39,159 nt of DNA from Legionellales bacterium (GTDB lineage: Bacteria; Pseudomonadota; Gammaproteobacteria; Legionellales; Legionellaceae). The number at the start of each line of letters is the position of its first letter. Position 1 is the stretch's first letter. The DNA lies in the NCBI GenBank assembly GCA_026399195.1, contig JAPLRK010000069.1:28631-67789 (forward strand), read 5' to 3'. Shown in pieces: positions 34,872 through 39,159 of this stretch. The notes beneath the pieces are model-generated. The model saw only the letters and a program-made list of their open reading frames with translations, ran no database searches and was not told the DNA's origin. A program made the position numbers and the translations under genes.

Positions 34872-37868
34872 CTAGATCCCAAGTTTGTGACCGCAAGATG
34901 CTGTGTAAAATTCACGCAACACGGGATCCTTATCCAGACAGGTTTCAACAGCCTTTGCTGTTCGGCCATTGGGATAATGGGTGATTTGTTCGTGAATTTT
35001 TTGTAATTTGTCTTGATGAGAGGCGTTTTTGTCTAATGTCCCTGCGAAATTTTTTCGTAAGAAAGATAGGGGATCTTGGTTTCGTAATAATTGATAGGTG
35101 ATGAGGACATGTTGTACGAAAGCATGTGCTTTCTCCGCATCACTCATCGTCCAAATCAAAGGCACTGATGGGCGTTCTTTTTGCTCAAGAATCTCTCTGG
35201 TTGCCTTTCTAGAAATCATGGCCAATTCGACGGCTTGGATGCGATCGTTACGAACGCTTTCAATGCGTTGGTGATTTGCAAGGGCTGCTTTATCGGCAAT
35301 TGTTTTGGGGCTTTTGGCTTTGATGGATAAGATATATGTTTCTACGCGGGCCAAAGTATCCGTTTCAAAAAATGGGATTTTAGATTTGTCCTCACAAAGC
35401 ATTGATAGCATTCGATGAATGGCCAAAGAGGGACTCGGCGAGTCGATAAGCTGATATGCGCCACCATTCAGGGCTTTGATTTCAGAAGCAATTTTAGTAG
35501 GCACTTGCTCATGAGCGACTCTTTTGTTGAACTGGATGGCCGATTGAAAAATATCTCGATACAGTTTGAAAAGGTAGGGTAGACATTTGAAGAAAAAAAC
35601 ACCCATTTTAAACGTGCTAGGAGAAACCACTCGAGTTTCTGTGGTGACTTCCTTCACGATCTCATTGAGCACTCTGTTGTAATCTCTCTCAGGCTGAGCG
35701 GTCTTTTTCGTTCGAATGAATTCTTGGGCTTTTGCATGGCCACGAGCTGAGAGTTCAGCGAGCCTTGCCGCGCTAAAAACAGATTGTGGGTTGGTTAATA
35801 ACGCGTTGGATGGGATGATCTCTCCTTCGCGCCGTTCATCCCATTCAAAAACGGTTTTTAACTCATCTGGGGCACCAGCATTGAGTAATTTCATGGTCGA
35901 TGTTGAGCAGTTTTCTCGTCCAAGGTGAAACGCATGACCACCAGAGAGGAGTTCACTGGCTTTTTGTAGCATTTTTTCAAGATCAAAACCACGCAAGGTG
36001 ACATCATTTGAGGAGCCAAGATGAATGTTTCTTTGCAAAAAATCATCTGAGGTTGTGTTTAAGTTGATTTTAAGTCTGACTTGGAGTGCCAATAATTCGG
36101 CTTGTTTTTTTAGCAATGCAGCATGGCCTTTCGTGATGTCAATACCCCCAGATGCATATTGAACCAATTTTCCTGCATTGTGGGCCAATCCATAGCTAAC
36201 AAAAGCAAGTCTGTCTACTTTCTGTGTATCGTTGAGCGTGGTGAAGTCCTTCATTCTTTCGAATAACAAGCGCTTGTTTTTCGTCATGCCTGCCTTAATT
36301 TTGGGGAGATAATCCCTTAAGAGATCTTTGAATGTTTCTGCATCAACAGGTGTTATCGTTTTACTATTGACCACCTTTTGAATCAGAGGGGATGCCAACG
36401 AACTGTCAAATGCACCAGAAAATAGCGTAAAAGTTCGGATCTGCTCTGGCGATAAACTGAGCGGTAATTTTTGATGAATCAGGGTATCTAATGTTTCTGC
36501 CATCTTCACGGAATTTTTGCTTATGAGTAGCTTGTTTTGCAATTCATGGATTTGATGTTTGATTAAGAAAAATTCGGGCTTGTGTTCAAGCATCAAGTTG
36601 GATGATTTTTCTATGTCTTGATCGATGTGTTCTATGGCTGCCTGTCGTGATTCTATCAGTCGGTTGATGTCATTGAGGAGGACTGTTGATTGAATGGGTG
36701 TGATTTGATGCGTCAGTAAGATGCGAGCCACCATGGATTCGTCGGTGAAGCCTTTTCGAAATCGATGTAACAGCAATAAAAAATTCGATTTGGCATCGAT
36801 GCTTTGCATGCTTTCCGGTCTATTTGGATCAAACGGCTTTCCTTCTGAGAAGTAATTTTCTTTCAAGACATTCAGAGAATGAAGTTCATCTCTCAATTGG
36901 TACTGCTCTAACTTTGTGTTTAAAAATTGCCTGCGAAACTCATCTGGTTCTAGAGTCTCAAGATCAAGCGTTGCAACGGGAGGTACGGCCATGATACGAG
37001 TCTTCGGGATCCGAGTGCTGAAAATGGTTGGTTTTTTTAGGGCGTTTGGCACAAGAAATTCGGGTATTTGTGACACTTTGGTGTATCTTTGTGTCAAGTA
37101 GCGAGTTTTTAATTCCATAGGCATTGCTTTGAAAATGTTGAGAGGGTCATTTTCTTCAGTGTTTCGCAAATCGGCGAGATCTTCCTCGATGGTCTTCAAG
37201 CCACCTGGGGGCCAAAAACTCCAATACACTTCATACATAAAATGAGGACCATGCTGTTTGATTTCAAATGGAATTTTTATAGTGCCATCGTCATGAAGAC
37301 AATATTTTTTGATGAGTGCAGCGCCTTTTGGATCACCTGCAATTCTCATAACCACCGCGGTATGCCCAATACTTTCGCCAGTAGCATGATGTTGAACAAT
37401 ACTCCTCAATCCGCTGCTGATTTCATCGGTGGTACCCCAGGTTTTCACCTGAGCGACATTGACGAAAACATCCGATCGACTCTGTTCTAAAATGACCGAA
37501 TAATCACTCTCTATTAAGGTTTTTTCTTCAAATTTTTTAAGAAAATTTAAATTGATATTGTCTGATATTTTCGCGAGTAGAGTCTCTTTGATGTTGCCTG
37601 GAAAAGGTAATCTCTGGATGGTTTGTTGGATAGCATGTAACGTTTGAAGGTAAAATTGAAAAGCTTCCCGTGGGGTTGTGTGATTGAAGGTGTCAATATA
37701 GCTGTCTTGTCCTACTCCCCCAAACAAATCAGCAAATAGACTGGCATAATCATCAGTAACGAACACCACCTCGTCAATAAGATGCTCACCAGTCAATGAT
37801 AAAACCTTTTCTTGAAGTTGATCCAATTTCTGTGCGATCTGTATTTTCAAATCTGCTTCATTCACCAT
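34872..37868 (-). CDS. 998-residue protein with possible permuted papain-like Cys/His pair
   Basis: I do not recognise a named family. There is no signal peptide. Two islands look conserved: ESIGHTAVVMRIAG around His169 and GGHAFHLGRENCSTSTMKLL around Cys654. A His-first, Asn-Cys-Ser/Thr-second order is characteristic of circularly permuted papain-like proteins (LRAT, PPPDE and NlpC/P60-like relatives), where the Cys starts a helix. Here about 485 residues separate the two, mostly helical and partly coiled-coil (about 400-480), so this would need a very large insertion. A hydrophobic patch FKMGVFFFKCLPYLFKLY lies near residue 780. The gene precedes the giant gene on the same strand with 155 bases between, has an extended -10 promoter and shares its AT-rich composition, so the two may act together. 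Effector-like function is inference. Confidence 0.75.
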   Translation of the reverse strand: MVNEADLKIQIAQKLDQLQEKVLSLTGEHLIDEVVFVTDDYASLFADLFGGVGQDSYIDTFNHTTPREAFQFYLQTLHAIQQTIQRLPFPGNIKETLLAKISDNINLNFLKKFEEKTLIESDYSVILEQSRSDVFVNVAQVKTWGTTDEISSGLRSIVQHHATGESIGHTAVVMRIAGDPKGAALIKKYCLHDDGTIKIPFEIKQHGPHFMYEVYWSFWPPGGLKTIEEDLADLRNTEENDPLNIFKAMPMELKTRYLTQRYTKVSQIPEFLVPNALKKPTIFSTRIPKTRIMAVPPVATLDLETLEPDEFRRQFLNTKLEQYQLRDELHSLNVLKENYFSEGKPFDPNRPESMQSIDAKSNFLLLLHRFRKGFTDESMVARILLTHQITPIQSTVLLNDINRLIESRQAAIEHIDQDIEKSSNLMLEHKPEFFLIKHQIHELQNKLLISKNSVKMAETLDTLIHQKLPLSLSPEQIRTFTLFSGAFDSSLASPLIQKVVNSKTITPVDAETFKDLLRDYLPKIKAGMTKNKRLLFERMKDFTTLNDTQKVDRLAFVSYGLAHNAGKLVQYASGGIDITKGHAALLKKQAELLALQVRLKINLNTTSDDFLQRNIHLGSSNDVTLRGFDLEKMLQKASELLSGGHAFHLGRENCSTSTMKLLNAGAPDELKTVFEWDERREGEIIPSNALLTNPQSVFSAARLAELSARGHAKAQEFIRTKKTAQPERDYNRVLNEIVKEVTTETRVVSPSTFKMGVFFFKCLPYLFKLYRDIFQSAIQFNKRVAHEQVPTKIASEIKALNGGAYQLIDSPSPSLAIHRMLSMLCEDKSKIPFFETDTLARVETYILSIKAKSPKTIADKAALANHQRIESVRNDRIQAVELAMISRKATREILEQKERPSVPLIWTMSDAEKAHAFVQHVLITYQLLRNQDPLSFLRKNFAGTLDKNASHQDKLQKIHEQITHYPNGRTAKAVETCLDKDPVLREFYTASCGHKLGI

Positions 37869-37897
37869 AGAATCTCATTATATGATCACTACGATGT

Positions 37898-37906
37898 ATT
37901 ATAGCA
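37898..37906 (-). promoter_or_regulatory. Extended -10 promoter for the 998-residue gene
   Basis: On the minus strand the bases read TGCTATAAT: a perfect -10 hexamer with the TG extension. Nothing close to TTGACA is found upstream, as expected for this promoter class. The predicted start leaves about 22 untranslated bases. Its upstream edge touches direct repeat 1. Confidence 0.5.
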
Positions 37907-37909
37907 CAC

Positions 37910-37956
37910 TCTCAATTATAACTGACCGTGCACTTACACTTCCTTTCTGAATTGTT
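37910..37956 (+). repeat. Direct repeat 1 flanking queF
   Basis: This 47-base segment matches 38965-39011 at 43 positions in the same orientation; the shared core includes ACTGACCG and GCACTTACACTTCCTT. Together the copies bracket queF and its promoter. The origin is unknown; it may be an insertion-sequence end or a duplicated border. Confidence 0.8.
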
Positions 37957-38044
37957 GCTTCAATTTTAGATAACGACTCACGAGTGAGGGATCAGGTCTT
38001 GCCGTGCATCAATAACCGCCCAGGGCCTTTCGCTGACAAATGAC

Positions 38045-38072
38045 TTGACCCTTCAATGATTTTGGATAAAAT
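38045..38072 (+). promoter_or_regulatory. Sigma-70 promoter for queF
   Basis: TTGACC (38045-38050) and TAAAAT (38067-38072) are 16 bases apart, each five of six matches to consensus. The leader to the queF ATG would be about 23 bases, too short to hold a preQ1 riboswitch. Confidence 0.55.
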
Positions 38073-38101
38073 ACTCTCAACTTGACGATTGTGGTAAATG
38101 A

Positions 38102-38947
38102 ATGAGCCTTCTATCTGCAGAAGAAAAAAACATCCAGGCCGCGCCATTGGGTAAACAATCGGCGTATATCACGCAATATGCACCAGAATTGCTTTTTCCA
38201 ATTCCACGGAAAAGAAAGCGCGATGAAATTAATGTGCCGAATCCACTTCCATTTTTCGGATTTGATACCTGGAATGCCTATGAAGTGTCTTGGTTGAATG
38301 CAAAAGGTAAACCGCAAGTTGCCATTTTACAGTTTGATATTTCATGTTTTTCTACCCATATTGTCGAATCTAAATCGTTCAAGCTTTATCTGAATTCATT
38401 CAATAATACGTCTTTTGAATCGGAAGACGACGTTAAAAAGACAATTGAACGCGATATTACTAAAACAGTGGACGGTGAAGTTAAGCTAACCCTATATCAC
38501 TTAGATGAGCTGTGTGGTCAGCCTATTGAAGGCTTTAATGGCCAATGCATTGATGATTATGATGTGGTTTGTGATACATACACTACGAATCCAGACTTTA
38601 TATTTGCAAATCCAGACAGCATTGTTTCTGAAAATCTTGTTTCTCACTTATTAAAATCAAATTGTTTGGTCACAGGCCAACCTGATTGGGGTTCTATTTT
38701 AATTTCTTATTCCGGCGCTGAGATCGATAAAGCCAATTTATTGAAATACATCGTTTCATTTAGAAATCACAACGAGTTTCATGAACAATGCGTGGAGCGA
38801 GTGTTCATGGATATTATGACTCGCTGCAAACCTGAGTCCTTAACGGTTGAAGCCAGATATACTCGACGTGGTGGTTTGGATATCAATCCCGCTCGAAGTA
38901 CGGAACAGATTTCTCCGACAAAAAATATCCGTATGTCGCGACAGTAG
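38102..38947 (+). CDS. queF: NADPH-dependent 7-cyano-7-deazaguanine (preQ0) reductase, long form
   Basis: QueF reduces the nitrile of preQ0 to the amine preQ1, the precursor of queuosine in tRNA wobble positions. The 281 residues match the two-domain (YqcD/E. coli-like) form. The N-terminal half has WNAYEVSWLNAKGKPQVA and ESKSFKLYLNSFN, the NADPH/substrate motif. The C-terminal half has the catalytic Cys188 in KSNCLVTGQPDWGS with Asp195, then SFRNHNEFHEQCVERVF and ARYTRRGGLDINP. All key residues are present. The ribosome-binding site is weak (GGT with a short spacer). It stands alone, without other queuosine genes, on the opposite strand to its neighbour, and is bracketed by two 47-bp direct repeats, which suggests a separately acquired or mobile segment. 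Confidence 0.96.
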   Translation: MSLLSAEEKNIQAAPLGKQSAYITQYAPELLFPIPRKRKRDEINVPNPLPFFGFDTWNAYEVSWLNAKGKPQVAILQFDISCFSTHIVESKSFKLYLNSFNNTSFESEDDVKKTIERDITKTVDGEVKLTLYHLDELCGQPIEGFNGQCIDDYDVVCDTYTTNPDFIFANPDSIVSENLVSHLLKSNCLVTGQPDWGSILISYSGAEIDKANLLKYIVSFRNHNEFHEQCVERVFMDIMTRCKPESLTVEARYTRRGGLDINPARSTEQISPTKNIRMSRQ

Positions 38948-38964
38948 CCCCACCTTCTCTTCGT

Positions 38965-39011
38965 TCTCAATGATAACTGACCGCGCACTTACACTTCCTT
39001 GCTGAATAGTT
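38965..39011 (+). repeat. Direct repeat 2 flanking queF
   Basis: This is the second copy of the 47-base repeat, 18 bases after the queF stop; mismatches to copy 1 fall at four scattered positions. The bases that follow (GTTACC plus a T-tract) are also weakly like those after copy 1, so the original repeat unit may have been longer. Confidence 0.8.
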
Positions 39012-39106
39012 ACCTTTTTTTTAAGAAAACATGTTCTAACAATAAAGTCACCGCGCCACCTCAGAGGATTTCCGGAAAAGGTAGCAACCCTGATCCACCC
39101 CTTTTA

Positions 39107-39120
39107 TGTCCAGACTCCAA
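39107..39120 (+). repeat. Copy of the dispersed 14-base end motif (one mismatch)
   Basis: TGTCCAGACTCCAA differs at one base from the right end of the 223-bp element. The rest of the element, if any, is not visible on the left, and the window ends 39 bases to the right. The 39012-39106 stretch between it and direct repeat 2 holds no gene that I can recognise. Confidence 0.5.
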
Positions 39121-39159
39121 TCGTCAAAGATTAGCATAATTTAAGATGGATGGGGAACA

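Noticed and set aside
20524-37868. Dot/Icm-type C-terminal E-block secretion signals
   Set aside because: No clear glutamate cluster lies within the last 30 or so residues of either giant protein, so delivery by a type IV system cannot be claimed from the sequence.
37957-38101. preQ1 riboswitch before queF
   Set aside because: The predicted leader from the promoter at 38045-38072 is too short, and I see no preQ1-I or preQ1-II pattern in the region; only a small palindrome (37977-37988).
1-39159. CRISPR arrays, tRNA or rRNA genes
   Set aside because: No regularly spaced repeats and no tRNA or rRNA-like stretches were seen in the intergenic regions, all of which are shorter than 300 bases.

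Overview
The window looks like chromosomal DNA of a Gram-negative gammaproteobacterium with a host-associated (Legionellales-like) flavour. It carries lipid A genes (lpxK, msbA), long-form queF, class 2 pyrD and a complete leucine/isovalerate catabolic cluster. Beside these sit three very large proteins of the kind found in intracellular bacteria: one with leucine-rich, transglutaminase and P-loop regions, one 4730-residue protein of the DUF3638/DUF3645 type otherwise known mainly from eukaryotes, and one 998-residue protein with a possible permuted papain-like Cys/His pair. The taxonomic placement is inference from gene content only.

Layout. 59-3722 (minus): msbA and lpxK, overlapping by one base, followed by a predicted secreted protein. 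3883-4521 (plus): a two-gene toxin-antitoxin module with its own promoter. 4661-10441 (plus): the 1926-residue multidomain protein, with a REP-like palindrome inserted in frame. 10491-12232 (minus): pyrD and a SAM-methyltransferase-like gene. 12325-20476 (plus): isovaleryl-CoA dehydrogenase, thiolase, a small membrane protein, methylcrotonyl-CoA carboxylase beta, methylglutaconyl-CoA hydratase, methylcrotonyl-CoA carboxylase alpha and HMG-CoA lyase. The lyase ends in a strong hairpin (20473-20519) that also faces the end of the giant gene. 20524-37868 (minus): the 4730- and 998-residue genes, both visibly more AT-rich than the metabolic genes. 38102-38947 (plus): queF, between two 47-bp direct repeats.

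How it works together. The leucine cluster converts isovaleryl-CoA to acetyl-CoA and acetoacetate in the usual order of reactions. The thiolase could handle acetoacetyl-CoA, but no CoA-transferase or acetoacetyl-CoA synthetase is present here. MsbA and LpxK serve lipid A assembly and export. The giant proteins have no metabolic context and are best read as effector-like or host-interaction proteins of unknown activity.

The most striking structural observation is a 223-bp non-coding element (13496-13718) with inverted ends and three internal hairpins, flanked by a perfect 7-bp duplication TATGAAA. The duplicated bases contain the thiolase start codon. The insertion therefore kept the ATG but moved the presumed native ribosome-binding site 230 bp away. 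A short open frame inside the element ends exactly over the thiolase start and could restore translation by coupling. Copies of the element's 14-base end also lie at 3805-3818, beside the toxin-antitoxin promoter, and at 39107-39120.
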